Shown here: in pieces, positions 47,401 to 56,099 of the stretch
Layout: each line of letters opens with the position of its first letter
How positions within the stretch are numbered: the stretch's first letter is position 1
From: Sipunculus nudus
Lineage: Eukaryota > Annelida > Sipuncula > Golfingiida > Sipunculidae
Direction of reading: 5' to 3'
Assembly (NCBI GenBank): GCA_026874595.1
Contig: CM049306.1
Location: forward strand, 91,894,642 to 91,958,641
Length of the DNA stretch: 64,000 nucleotides
Made by a program: the position numbers and the translations under genes
The notes under the pieces: generated by a model
The model's input: only the letters and a program-made list of their open reading frames with translations
The model's database searches: none
Told to the model about the DNA's origin: nothing

Positions 47401-50400
47401 AAACAAATACTAGTTTGGAAAAACATGCTGGCGACAAAAATACACCTAAAAGTGGACAGTTAAGAAAATCTGGCCCATATATGATAAATCAAATAAATAT
47501 GTGAAAAATTCCATATCAAGTATACTGAAATATGGTGAACATATGGCTACTTGAATGTATAACTTGGTAACTTGGTTTCTGGACCTTTACCATGCAAACT
47601 TCTTTAAGACTAAGTAATTTTAGGCTAATCATCCTGTATTTTAACTAGAACTCCTTAAAGACAGTAAGAACTAATAAAGACAAGATCCGTTTATTTTGGA
47701 TGAAATCAACAATAGTAGTCCATTGTTGAGGACTTTATATCTGAATACTTTTGCAAGTATGCAAAAATCAGAAGGTCATAAAGGAAAATTATTTTGGCAA
47801 TAAAACTGACCGACATAGCATAGAAACACTGTAATCATGTAATATTAACTGCATCTGGTTCCTATTTATTCAGAATCTAACACATAAACAAGTTGACCCA
47901 AAACTGGCAAATAAAAATACCTTTGTTATCATTTTCAAATGTCTGCTTTTTCTCACAATTCAAAATAAGCAGAGACATTCATTCACTATCTAAGTATGAA
48001 AATACTCTCAACAATAAGCTTTAAAGATGCCCATTCACCTACCATTTGAAAAAGAATTGATATGATTTCTGGCTTCCCCTGTGTATATATTAATGATCTA
48101 AGGGTAATTCTGCTTAGGAAAAGTTCTTATAAGGCCTCTGTGAAGGATGTATGAACTTGTTTATCAACAACATGTTTGTAAACACAGCAATGTTAACAAA
48201 TTGGAAAAATGTAACCTAAGGTGGTAGGTTGCATAAATGTGGAGGTAGAAAAGTATGTTGTTGTAAAACACCATTTGCAAAGCTCTAGCTGCCAGATGCC
48301 CTTATTGAATTTGGTTTATTTTGGCGCCCCCCCCCACATATTATAAACATGTTGATATAAACAAAACAAGCAGCCTGTATGCAGTGATATCCACATTTTC
48401 TGGCCTATTTTTTATAAAAGCTCCAAGGGATTACCTTCAGTGTATAAAGGTCAAATGATGATTTGGCCCTTTTAAGGAGTTCAGCATAATATATACATAT
48501 GAAGCAATATACAAAGCTGACTTACCATAATATTCCTCACTAATGTAAATATCATTCAGCAGTTTTGGGTAGTGTTTCAGCAGCCGTTTGGCCAGGTCGG
48601 CATGGATAGAAGAAGCATTTAGGAGACAACAATGTAGAGCATTCTCCCCGACTGCACCACGCTTGTCCAAACGCCAGCATGTCTCCATGTACTGAGGCCC
48701 TGAAGCAGAATTCATATGCTGTCAGGTTATAATGTACTCAAAAGATTATTAATGTCAGATTTTTAATCAATAGGAACATTTTGTTTTTTTGGTATCAAAA
48801 TGACATTATTTGGCAAAAAAAAGGTAGGGTTCTTAAGCACAAGCGTGTCGATCTTAAACCCTGGCATCAAAAACTTATATTTTGATTTTCAATAGAAACT
48901 TATCAAATTTGAGCTTCAGCTGCTTGGACATTTCTTTCATGAAGATAAAATATCACAATTTTGATAAAATTTCCTTTGTAATGTAGTGCTTTTACATGTT
49001 TAGTGGAACAAATTTGTTGTTATCATTTTTTTTCCCTGATCATATGACATTTTTATCAAAACATACAGATAAAAGTTTTTAAAAATCACCCTAAAACACC
49101 GATTTCTGAAAAAAGTGCCTGAGAGTCCAACTTTTTTTTGGCCTTACATATAAACACATATTTAATACTGAATCTAAGACTATGGGTAAGACTAAGCATA
49201 GTGGTGAATGTGCAACACTTTAGGTCACAAGTTCAAAACTGTCAATGCCTCTACAGCAAAGCAGTTTTTCTTTTTCTTGTAAATTGATAGACAGAACCAA
49301 CTTCAAAAGGCTAAGAGCTGGGAGATCATGTGTTCAAATCTCAGCAAAAGAGCAGTGGCTGCCACCCAGATCAAGTGCTCTGCAGGCTTACATGAGGACT
49401 AAACCTAACAGTCACATTTCACTCATAAAAGAGTGCACCTTTTGGGGGTTCCTCAGTGTTATGGGAAAGATTACACACATGGGGCCCAACAGGTGTGGTA
49501 CACAAAGAGTCTGGTTGACATAAGGATTATTTATTTCTGCCATGTCACAGAGTCACAAAAACAAATTTGATTGCACATGTACCTTGTATTTAGTTAAGCC
49601 AGCATTTAAAATGGAGGTGGTTACTTAAACCACCACAAATATTTTGAAAAAAAGATAGATTCAGTCTTAAATCTACATGATGTACATGTTAATATTTCTG
49701 ACCTGATTTATTCCTACCCTGTGCATATATAAACCTTAAATCAAAAAGGCTTAAAAATTACTTTTCACTCGTATTCATTAGAAGCGGATCCAGGGGGGTT
49801 GGGGTCCAGGGTGTCCGGATAACCCCACCCCCCTTTTTCACCCAAAGCAACCTTTTTTAAAGGGTTTAAGATGCAACTTTGCGACCTGGACCTGATGACC
49901 TTTTTTTTAAGGAATTTCATTAGTCCTCCTGGGTTAGACCCCCCTTTTCCTAAATCCTGGATCTGCCCCTATTCATTATGTTATTATCTTCATTTAACAG
50001 ATACTGGGCATCCCATTTAAAGGCCATGGTCTCTTTAGAATAATCTGAATACAGATTCAATCTTTTTTCACCATATTTGCTGGTTACAGCTGATATAATG
50101 AGCCCTCTATCCCAGTTCTTTAAATGTACCATCTTTTTAATTAGTCTCTGTTATTATTAAGAGTAATGCTTAAAGCTTAATTAGTGGCAGTAAGCTTTTT
50201 AATTAAATGGAACAGTTATGCAATAAAGTAAATCTGAGGTACCAGTAGATGTTTATAAGTCAAAGCTTATATATAACTCAAAAAAAATATTCCAACAAGA
50301 TTATCTGAAAAATTCAGCAAATAATTTTATAGATTATAATAATCTTATTCAAAATAAAAAGATCAAAGAGAAATCAGATTTTTGTAGCTATATACAATAA

Positions 50401-50506
50401 AAACATATATTGATAAATGCAAATTAATTATGATCATTATAGAAGAGGATGAATGTCATAATATTTATTATGGATATATTACATGGAAAGTACACATTAG
50501 AAATTA

Positions 50507-50562
<56 letters not shown>

Positions 50563-51051
50563 TACATTATACGTGAGGAAAACATTAGTACAACAGCTAT
50601 AATTTACTGATCATCTAGTGTAATGTTTAACAAGTATATATGATAATGTGTGTAGTTATATGTGGGTCTGTTTAGCCATTTGGACTTGTGTCCTACCATT
50701 CTTCTTGATATAGTCCACATCTTGCGCCAGCTGTTCCAACTTCACCAGCTCATTTGGGTCATTACGGTTGTACCGTTTTAAAATATCAATTCCTTTATCT
50801 CGACACCTGGCTTGCACCAACTCACTGACATGCGCCATCTTCCCGTTGCCATCATTATACATAAAATGCTTAAGTCCCTCTTTAATCTGCTCATCAAGTT
50901 CTTTGTAATTTTTAGTTTTGTTGGTCTTTTTCATTAAATCCACCAATGCCCCACCCCCTTTCATATCGATGTATTTGTAAATTTCCCTGGTCTCACCGGC
51001 CGCCTGCTCTTTTACTCCACTCGTAACGTTTCCGCTGTTTGTGTTTCCCAT
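26440..51051 (-). CDS. TRPV cation channel, nanchung-type (15 coding exons, 762 aa)
   Basis: A calcium-permeable sensory channel subunit of the TRPV family; insect nanchung and nematode OSM-9/OCR relatives work in sensory cilia. Exons, 5' to 3': 51051-50697, 48699-48526, 41164-40975, 40416-40263, 35734-35633, 33214-33065, 32386-32304, 31710-31515, 30842-30735, 30599-30448, 29638-29529, 28761-28616, 28252-28136, 27590-27465, 26565-26440. Exon 1 counts from ATG 51049-51051, chosen because MGNTNSGN fits invertebrate family members and upstream residues do not. Every junction is AG/GT and the total of 2289 nt is one open frame. Cytoplasmic ankyrin repeats span about 120-330; S1 is at about 406-424, followed by an S1-S2 loop with N-glycosylation sequons (NMS, NYT, NRT); S2-S5 span about 470-590; the pore has SLGE at 619-622; S6 is at about 641-665; the TRP box WAKIILVVE starts at 680; a Lys/Glu/Met-rich coiled coil forms the C-terminus. 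Intron 2 holds a 6.26-kb transposon on the same strand. Orthology to nanchung rather than inactive is from memory of the families. Confidence 0.93.
26640..26940. repeat. Minisatellite in the last TRPV intron
   Basis: Degenerate copies of GGTGACACCAGGACACACTG and 'GAACACATCTGGGTGACA' alternate for about 300 bp. The composition and words closely match the array at 32680-33045 in another intron of the same gene. Confidence 0.7.
30843..31514. other. TRPV intron with a family A-like fragment
   Basis: Around 31120-31400 the words 'TGTTGAGTTTTATAAAAATCC', 'GACCTCTGACCTTTTTGAAT' and 'GTGGGTATACCATAATACTTCC' recall, in inverted order, the repeat at 9350-9780. No coding content beyond the flanking exons was found. 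Confidence 0.35.
32680..33045. repeat. Minisatellite in a TRPV intron next to exon 6
   Basis: Alternating GGGACAACATCAGGGTGACA and 'GGACAACATCACACTGGG' type units, roughly 18-20 bp per half-unit, run for about 365 bp and stop about 20 bp before the donor of exon 6 at 33064. The open frames across it are repeat artefacts. Confidence 0.85.
33500..33960. repeat. Dispersed repeat, paralogous to 48050-48430
   Basis: 'GCCTCTGTGACGGATGTATG', AGCTTGTTTATC, 'CAACCTAAGGTGGTTGGTTG' and 'AAGCCTGTGTGCATATCAGA' have close counterparts in the same order and orientation at 48139-48400. Both copies lie in TRPV introns. Family unknown. Confidence 0.65.
34028..35550 (-). mobile_element. Complete-looking family A dispersed element
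   Basis: Read on the minus strand it starts TTAGCTCAGCTGACTATAAG, continues with GTCTGTC-rich sequence, a 335-bp unit (CCTAGAAACCTG, GGGAGGTCAATAAAAAATCTC) with the homopolymer at 35322-35306 and 'GGTGGCACCACC', then tandem copies of a module with 'GATGATNACTCCAG' and 'ACCCAAAA..TCAT', and ends CAGCTTAGTGCCATCACC, CACA, GGTCCCTTGT. The end-to-end plan of left motif, tandem core and right hairpin with CTTGT defines the element. There is no coding capacity. The plan recalls tandem-core 'pearl'/Helentron-type elements of bivalves, which is an inference. Confidence 0.65.
35306..35322. repeat. Poly(G) run inside a family A unit
   Basis: Seventeen G, equivalent to the poly(C) of the plus-oriented unit at 21668-21682. 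Confidence 0.9.
35735..40262. other. Large TRPV intron, no second gene seen
   Basis: A 4.5-kb intron between exons 5 and 4. It is mostly AT-rich with no supported exon. A dispersed repeat lies near 38640-39120 (counterpart near 4090-4330), and GTCTGTTTGTTTGTTTGCC near 37527 looks like another element fragment. Remaining open frames have no recognisable content. Confidence 0.5.
41213..41245 (+). repeat. Left terminal inverted repeat of the 6.26-kb transposon
   Basis: Begins GGGCTAGATTTTCTTAAGTG and continues TCCACTTTTCGGT. Pairs with 47444-47476. Confidence 0.9.
41402..42513. repeat. Left subterminal motif array (GTAAAGGAGNNCAC, 4 copies)
   Basis: Copies at 41402-41415 (inverted), 41783-41796, 42141-42154 and 42500-42513 (direct). 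The variable dinucleotide is AT, AA, AA, AT in the motif orientation. Start-to-start spacing is 381, 358 and 359 bp. Such subterminal repeats are commonly transposase-binding sites in large DNA transposons; that role is inferred here. Confidence 0.8.
42837..45413 (-). CDS. Transposase of the 6.26-kb element (DDE/RNase H-like, 858 aa)
   Basis: A single uninterrupted coding exon from ATG 45411-45413. An ATG 14 codons upstream lies in what looks like intron, because TTTTAG at 45432-45427 is a good acceptor. Regions: a very basic N-terminus ([20 protein letters not shown]); a Lys/Arg-rich coiled coil at about 125-170; a basic stretch at about 250-285; a CLCxxH metal-type motif at C358/C360/H363; then the likely catalytic core with VMDFAEN (D480), [12 protein letters not shown] (D565) and [15 protein letters not shown] (E597), a plausible DDE triad. 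A second Cys cluster (CFCSGC at 693-698, C710, C721) follows. The C-terminal 80 residues ([17 protein letters not shown] onward) look like a small SH3/Tudor-like beta-barrel. I recall similar 'HGKG..DG.GG' proteins annotated as uncharacterised in invertebrate genomes but cannot name the family. It would cut and join the element ends in the nucleus. Confidence 0.85.
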   Translation of the reverse strand: MDKQSRQLRYYHRKKEREGRVFLEKEAKRKRVAYIPTEALEKGNAEKRRVKVKLAMQKSRKRARDKKNHNNSEIGCPTTPKRATRSTSVHDGPWNRSSSHLVVKLPFTVNTVCSGPVSHKSKSRRRISHATSKLRRANKKLESEMTHLKKKLKTTQKQNQRLKGKIITHGLQPDTPQSFCTPKKRAASILQDAGIQPENVPSLHKELVALHTIAKELQVTEQTDTDVSISNAVSGNYAKKTRSVCRISQILKMNVKKLRCSKTKRLQKVKKKRQEEANQQKRKSVVKFLERDDISSVLPGRKDGTGSHQLRVLNDFVYNLRDKYLDEGNPYVSLSFFQTVVRLTTHLRHVSFKKREICLCQQHQNFELKLRALKRHIPSINSSAEQFVCEKQLKDIDVKKLPPNITFEEWQQVTYQSEENQKYKRTALVRVSKTRNDFVSDFYKEMSAFREHTSRAKTQYSEVRSLKENLYLGHAVAVMDFAENFVCDYLEEVQSSYYNKPTISLHPVVIYYKDDTNGSLKVKSYIFCSDSTDHKVAAIFTIMKKLIDDLNADLPFVNTVHYTSDSPTSQYRNKTMFQIMSHHEKLWSKQATWTYMEAGHGKGACDGVGGSSKRMASIAVKRGIRIQSAEDFVKWGNGEKMAPKYRLYTAKEILKSRKELDELSRETVCGTMQFHACIPIQGTSSVALRHVSCFCSGCYKPSGLAQQPSCPGWVVHKFPECNFRIYDQPTADGQNIGDQQLTKTSPALPGKSAGSEASSLDCPAAKSEDPNPIPIGTFVVATYDESHYIGEITSVPDPDSLTINFMQCTSVKLHRFKWPNRKDEIPVPKDDIVCTINAPVPYSKRVFSADLPTGLKLG
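45427..46576 (-). other. Putative 5' UTR intron of the transposase gene, rich in G/C runs
   Basis: Bounded by the donor and acceptor described for the promoter entry. It carries homopolymer runs at about 45558-45572 (C), 45738-45750 (G after a GT repeat), 45878-45887 (G) and 46010-46023 (G after GT). There is no coding content. Confidence 0.45.
46340..47080. repeat. Right subterminal motif array (GTAAAGGAGNNCAC, 6 copies)
   Basis: Copies at 46340-46353 (inverted, one mismatch), 46361-46374 (inverted), 46706-46719 and 46720-46733 (direct, abutting), 46877-46890 and 47067-47080 (direct). Variable dinucleotides are AT, TT, AA, TT, GT and AA in the motif orientation. Several copies surround the putative transposase promoter, so a transposase bound here could also repress its own gene. 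Confidence 0.8.
46577..46612 (-). promoter_or_regulatory. Putative transposase promoter and noncoding first exon
   Basis: On the minus strand AAGATGGCGGC (46612-46602) is a consensus YY1 element, often found at or just after the start site of TATA-less promoters. About 25 nt on, CCCTATAG|GTATGT gives a strong donor at 46577/46576. The matching acceptor TTTTAG lies at 45432-45427, 13 nt before the transposase ATG, implying a ~1150-bp 5' UTR intron. A palindromic CRE, TGACGTCA, sits at 46633-46640 just upstream. Confidence 0.5.
47444..47476 (-). repeat. Right terminal inverted repeat of the 6.26-kb transposon
   Basis: Read inward it begins GGGCCAGATTTTCTTAACTG and continues TCCACTTTTAGGT, matching the left repeat with three mismatches in 33. 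Confidence 0.9.
48050..48430. repeat. Dispersed repeat, paralogous to 33500-33960
   Basis: Shares ordered blocks such as GGATGTATGAACTTGTTTATC and AACCTAAGGTGGTAGGTTG with the other copy, in the same orientation. It ends just before TRPV exon 2. Confidence 0.65.
49781..49970. mobile_element. hAT-like MITE, 190 bp, with 8-bp target duplication
   Basis: ATTCATTA occurs immediately on both sides (49773-49780 and 49971-49978). The ends GAAGCGGATCCAGG and (reverse complement) AGGGGCAGATCCAGG are inverted repeats. An 8-bp duplication and short inverted repeats are the hAT signature. A related fragment with TTCTAAATCCTGGACCCGCC lies at about 59480-59620. It sits in TRPV intron 1. Confidence 0.8.
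50510..50560. repeat. (TA)n microsatellite in TRPV intron 1
   Basis: A pure TA run of about 50 bp, about 140 bp after the exon 1 donor. Confidence 0.95.
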
Positions 51052-51426
51052 TGTGTGTAAATTTTGATACCTCCAGGTTGCGTTAAAATAAGTTAACACT
51101 ATAACATTTTGGTCATAAATCGAGATGCCCCAGGTTTGACAGGCCAAGATGGCAACCAATGTAAACAACTTCACTGCGCAGACGCAGTAAACCGGATTTC
51201 CTGGTGTGACCATGGCGACGTTTACATGGTGGCCTCCTTAGTTAAATCGGGCACCTGGCTGATTGGTATACACGGGGGCAGGTACCAACAAGGCTCGGTT
51301 AGCAACTGGCCTTAGTAACTGCAAACTCAGGGAACCAGGCCTGCTAGGAAAGGTATATCAGTGGTGATAAGGTGATAATTAGTCACCAGATTCTTGCAGT
51401 AACCATCTGATCAACTTCCTGCAAAG
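51052..51426. promoter_or_regulatory. Bidirectional promoter between TRPV (-) and the CIMIP2-like gene (+)
   Basis: Only 375 bp separates the two start codons. Visible sites: GTAAACAA, a forkhead consensus, at 51161-51168; CCAAT at 51156-51160; a YY1-like CCAAGATGGC at 51144-51153; and GTGACCATGGCGAC at 51206-51219, a 14-bp RFX X-box-like palindrome with one mismatch to GTNRCC-N2-RGYAAC. There is no TATA box at a useful distance for either gene. The GC content is higher than the surroundings, and it lacks the dispersed repeats found elsewhere. Co-regulation by FOXJ/Fd3F-type and RFX factors is inferred. Confidence 0.65.
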
Positions 51427-51740
51427 ATGACCACAATCGGATACGGAGGAGGGCCAACTTTGAGCCAGCGACGTGATTTTGCGGGTCTGAAAGACGGGAC
51501 TCAAGTGCCAGGGTAAGATCCGACTTATCGACTTGCGCTCTTATCTTCAAACAGTAGTGCCTCACTCATTATGCTATTAACACTGGCTTCTATATATAAA
51601 ACGCTTGATCACGGTGTCTAAATACTAAAAACGCTGTCACTGTGTACGTTGATACCAATTAAAAATAGACTTGGTTGTATTTCAGTTGTATTTTAAATAG
51701 AATATATTTATGTAATGTCAAAGTACATTTAAATGATACA

Positions 51741-51809
<69 letters not shown>

Positions 51810-54800
51810 TGATATATGCCTCTCTAAACTGAATTTTGATCTTCAGATAAATATGTATGTTCAAATTTTTTCCATACATGCTCTTGGATCACCAAAATAA
51901 GAACATTAAAATATCTTTTTGAATGAAAAATTAATGAATTGATCTTCAAACTGTTGAGAGGTCATTATTTTATCTTTTTTCACTGCTTCAGGTACCGAGG
52001 TTATATTCCACAAATTAAATACCATGTTGGGAGGACATATGGTGACTCAACACAAGAACTTTCTACAGTAAGTATTAAGTAAAACATAATATATAATTTT
52101 ACTTTTGGAAAGACATTTCTTGAAAATAAAGCTAATGTATGCAATTTTATTTGAATGTAATAGGCTTTTGTTCATTTAGTCAGGTGTTGTAGTGTTTTAT
52201 TAATTTAATTGAGTATTGACATATTTTGATAGTAATTGACTTCAAGTTTAAAGATTTTAAAAAAAAATGTCTCATCATTTCTTTTTTGTTTCAGACTTAT
52301 GAACATAGGCATCCAATTATCAATGATATAGACCCTCAGCCCCCACGGCCTCCACTGAAAAACAGGCTGCCAGACAGTAATGGAGACAACAAATACACTA
52401 AAAATATGGTGCCAGGATACACAGGTAAGAAGAGCTATTGTAAAACACACACAAACACAGGTCTATATTGCTTTACATTCTTGTATATTTCATTGTTATT
52501 CCTTTGAAACTGTCAATACAGATATGAAACCTTTCTAACAAGGAGTGTAATCAATTTGTACCTTTGTAGAAATATTGTTTATAAATACACTGTTCTAAGG
52601 TAATTACTTTCAGTGTAGAAATAAACTTCAAACCTGATATATTTAAAACATAGAATACAAAGAATACATCAGCTGATCTTAAAAAGCAGAATTTGCAATC
52701 ACAGAAAAAGTGTTTATATGTATATCTATGGATCTTTTAAAATATTAATAGTGATATTATTAAATAATTATATCTGTTGGAGTTGCCCAGTACCTGTAAC
52801 ATGTATATGTTAGTTTACACAAAACTTAAACCATTTATTGTCAAGGCACCCGGAATTATACTGAGTTTATAAATTACTCCACTGAATTTGTTAAAAAGAG
52901 AATTAACACCCATTTACACCTATATAGATTTTATGTAAAACCCCCGCCATGGTTCATGTTTTTTTTTTTCAAGAAAGCTAGTCATTGGTTGTGGACCAGT
53001 GCCACTGGCTCTCTATTTACTCCTATTTTAACCTAGGGATCAAGGATTTATTTATACACACAGTGACTATACACAGAGCCTCAGTTGGCTGCACTCAATA
53101 GCACCCTCCTTGTCATGTATTAACTGTACAAGATCTCGTTGACAATGCATTAGGTTTCATTATACAGTACATAAGGTGTCAACAACAGTTTATAGTTCAA
53201 GGAAAATACCGGTATCAAGGATTTATGAGCCTTACAGTCTATGTTTAGATAGTCCTGGGATACATTTTATATGAACTCTTTCATAGGGTAGCTGCTTGGT
53301 CCTGTTATATTTGTAATGGTATATGAAATATTTTTGGGTTGCACCTTCAGGTTTTGAATCTGTAAGGAATCAATACCATTAATAACCACTCATTATATTA
53401 ATCTTTTTAGATTTGTCAATCATTTAGAAAAATACATATGGAATCAACTCAGTTATATCAGGTGGATTGTTAAACTTAAAACAGGACATACCACATATAA
53501 ATAAGATGCTTATATGTGCTCTCATATTCTTGAAAATATAATCCTTTGGTTATAAAACTTTTGTTCTGTAGGTTATATCCCCAGAATGCCCTTTAAGTTT
53601 GGGGACACTTATAAGGAAGACTGTGATGTATGCATCGACCAGCATCTGACAAACATGACACGCCAGCGCTCCAAGGAGACTGATCTCAGGCAGTCCACAA
53701 GGAGCCTCCCAAAACTGCAAACTAAAGCACATGATCCTTTCGTCAGGGATCATCTAAACACCTACAGAGATACCCATCCTGACAGACCAATCCTTATGGG
53801 TATGTAACTGAATTGTTTTATAATCCATTACAGATGGCTAAGATAAAATATGCAGTATAAGTTGACTGATAATTTAACACGGCAAGCCGATATTAACATT
53901 GGGTAAGATGTCTTTAGAACTTGGGTTAATTTTAATCCATCAAGAGTTATTTCAAAATTTTATTATGGGAACATTTACTAAAATTCAAATAAAATGGTTC
54001 ATACTTGGTTCATTCATTTATTCAATTTGGCATATATTAAGGGTAATTATGATGGAATAAAGGCTGATTATATTTATTTTTTTTGTAGTTTAAATCTCAA
54101 ATTTCATTTGACTGATTTCAATTATTAATTGGAATTATTCCAAAATAAATATTATTCCTGAAGAATTATGATACATTGTTTATTCATGATCTCATATGAT
54201 TCAGGTAATATTTCTGTAGCAATGGAATCAACTTAATTAATGAATGGCCATTTGTAGACCTACAAAACTTTAGAGCTTTAAAGTTAAAGCTTAATTTATA
54301 CAAACTTATAGCTTTAATTTCAAATAACATAATTTACCAAGTCTTTTATGGGAATGTGAGCAACTGAGCTGTCAATTTCCAGAGGACAAACGAGGTGCCA
54401 CTGAGCCACCCATACCTGGGTATCAAGGATACGTACCTCGTATCTACACTACAGAGCAGGGCCTGGGCTGCCGTTACAACCAGATGACTCGTAATGGTCT
54501 GGTAACATTCAGAGCTGAGAATGACTTTGCACGATCACTACTTAAGGCCCCAGTTTCAATCAACAGGTAAAAAAATGTTAAATAATTTTCCATGTCTTTT
54601 TGTATTTTTCTTTCAAATATATTTTGCTCAACATGTATACATGATTCAATTTGTGTCATAATTGCTGCAATGCATGTTTATGAATGAAGATTAGTTAAAG
54701 CTGCAACAGAATTATCTTACACATTCCTTCAAGGGAAATGTAAGATAAATGATAAAATTAAATGTAACATTAGAAAAAACAGGAATTCAGAAAAACAAAA

Positions 54801-56007
54801 AATGGAATGAAAGAACAGTTAAATATTCTGTATTGATAAAATGTTGCAAATATAATTAATAATAGATAAAGCTGACTAAGTTCTTAATAATGTTTGTACA
54901 TGTAGTTGCTGAAAGCATTAAATTGTTTAAAGTATACTATTTAAACATGTATATGTGTATGTTAAATTGTACAGCACTGTATTTAACACTTTATGTGTCA
55001 TCTTTCATTTTCAGGCCTATGTCAGAATCCCATGTATCAGACTACACCAGGAGGTTGTATCTTAATGATGGCATGATTCCAAAGTATACAGGATATGTGC
55101 CTCGTAAGTATCCCAAATTTTTTTTATTGTAATTCATGTAATAATATTTCTTTCTTCATGTTATTGTCTTTATACAAGCAAGGCTGTGGCTAAGCAAGGC
55201 TGTGGCAGCTTAACTTCCTTAGACCTTGTGGCTACTTGCTTTATCACGCCACCCTGCTGTTTACTTCATACATGAACAAGAAAACATGCACTGGTAAAAG
55301 GATGTCAGTATGTTTACAATGACTTATTTGATTCAACAGTTTCTTGATCTAATTCCAGCATTAAGAGTCAATTAATCTAGAAATTGCAACAGCTTTTTTT
55401 TCACAAGTGTGTAAAGGAAGTACTGGTATGTGCAGACTATCTGATTGGTTCAAGTTCCCTGTTATAAATTCATGAAATAACACAGGGCAAGGCTTGATGA
55501 AGAAAGGTCTCTTAAAAAGTAGCTGCCAGAGCCTTGCTTAAAGAAAGATGTATTAACAGGTTACTAGTAGTACAAATATTATAACATCCATGGAAGGTTA
55601 AATTACATAGAAATCACAATTAACTGTAGTTTAAAACCCAATAAACCTTTCTCCAAGCCAAAATTATGTACAAAAACAAATGATAAAGTTATATTGATAA
55701 ATTTTGTAAATTACTAACATTGTTGCATACACAATGGTCATATTAGACAGTCCTCTATTAGTGTTCATTTGAAAATCATATATCATGAAAATGTAAGAAG
55801 TGTATTTTAAATGTAATATAATGTTTCATTAACAGAGGAATTATGGGCATGATGAAATACAAAAATTGTGTTTCTATTTCAGAGAGACGATTTGCCTTTG
55901 GTAACACTTATGGTGATACCACCCGCTCACTGGACGTTTGTGCACATCCGAAGACACATTTTGGAGAATTTATGTCTGGGAAAACCTTGACACAGTCACT
56001 ATGTTAA
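51427..56007 (+). CDS. CIMIP2/FAM166-like ciliary microtubule inner protein (7 exons, 305 aa)
   Basis: Coding exons are 51427-51512, 51992-52067, 52295-52424, 53572-53799, 54383-54566, 55015-55103 and 55883-56007, all AG/GT with one open frame of 918 nt. The family (FAM166, renamed ciliary microtubule inner protein 2; UPF0605) binds inside doublet microtubules of motile cilia and flagella. Four spaced copies of a PGYxGYIPxxxxxxGxTY-type motif are seen: GYRGYIPQIKYHVGRTYGDS, PGYTGYIPRMPFKFGDTY, PGYQGYVPRIYTTEQGLG and PKYTGYVPQRRFAFGNTYGD. They begin at or near exon starts, or end exons at the 'GY.P' step. The length of about 305 residues fits the family's usual 275-320. There is no signal peptide or membrane segment. 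The start MTTIGYGGG is the first in-frame ATG. It is divergent from the TRPV gene. Confidence 0.85.
51741..51806. repeat. (AT)n microsatellite in CIMIP2-like intron 1
   Basis: A pure AT run of about 66 bp. Confidence 0.95.
52425..53571. other. CIMIP2-like intron, no other gene seen
   Basis: AT-rich; no supported exon or complete repeat. A stretch near 53030-53110 (ACACAGTGACTATACACAGA) may be a repeat fragment. Confidence 0.4.
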
Positions 56008-56072
56008 GAAGAAACTAAGGCAAAACTGATTTAGTTATTTGTCATTATTGCACTTACAGATATAGGGAAATT

Positions 56073-56078
56073 AATAAA
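56073..56078 (+). terminator. Polyadenylation signal of the CIMIP2-like gene
   Basis: AATAAA 66 nt after the stop codon, the first on this strand. Confidence 0.55.
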
Positions 56079-56099
56079 GGGTAACATATTAATGATTTC

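Larger units (their letters stand above)
41213..47476 (-). mobile_element. Autonomous-looking DNA transposon with DDE-type transposase, ~6.26 kb
   Basis: The left end (41213-41245) and the right end (47476-47444, read inward) are inverted repeats of about 33 bp with three mismatches. They share GGGC, AGATTTTCTTAA and TGTCCACTTTT. ATAT flanks both ends, a probable 4-bp target duplication, though ATAT is its own complement and could be chance. Ten copies of GTAAAGGAGNNCAC lie in the subterminal zones, four on the left and six on the right, and none was noticed in the rest of the window. In the middle is an intact 858-residue transposase gene on the minus strand. The element occupies most of TRPV intron 2, and its left edge is 48 bp from the exon 3 acceptor at 41165. 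Intact coding sequence and well-matched ends suggest a young insertion. Superfamily is not assigned: the 4-bp duplication would fit Sola-like elements, but that needs a search. Confidence 0.88.

Noticed and set aside
49290-49400. tRNA-like B box (GTGTTCAAATCTC) suggesting a SINE or tRNA gene
   Set aside because: No A box at the right distance and no cloverleaf could be drawn; chance match is likely.
51052-51213. A 54-codon N-terminal extension of the TRPV frame from an ATG at 51213
   Set aside because: MGNTNSGN at 51051 fits the family start, and the extension runs through the shared promoter including the X-box-like site.
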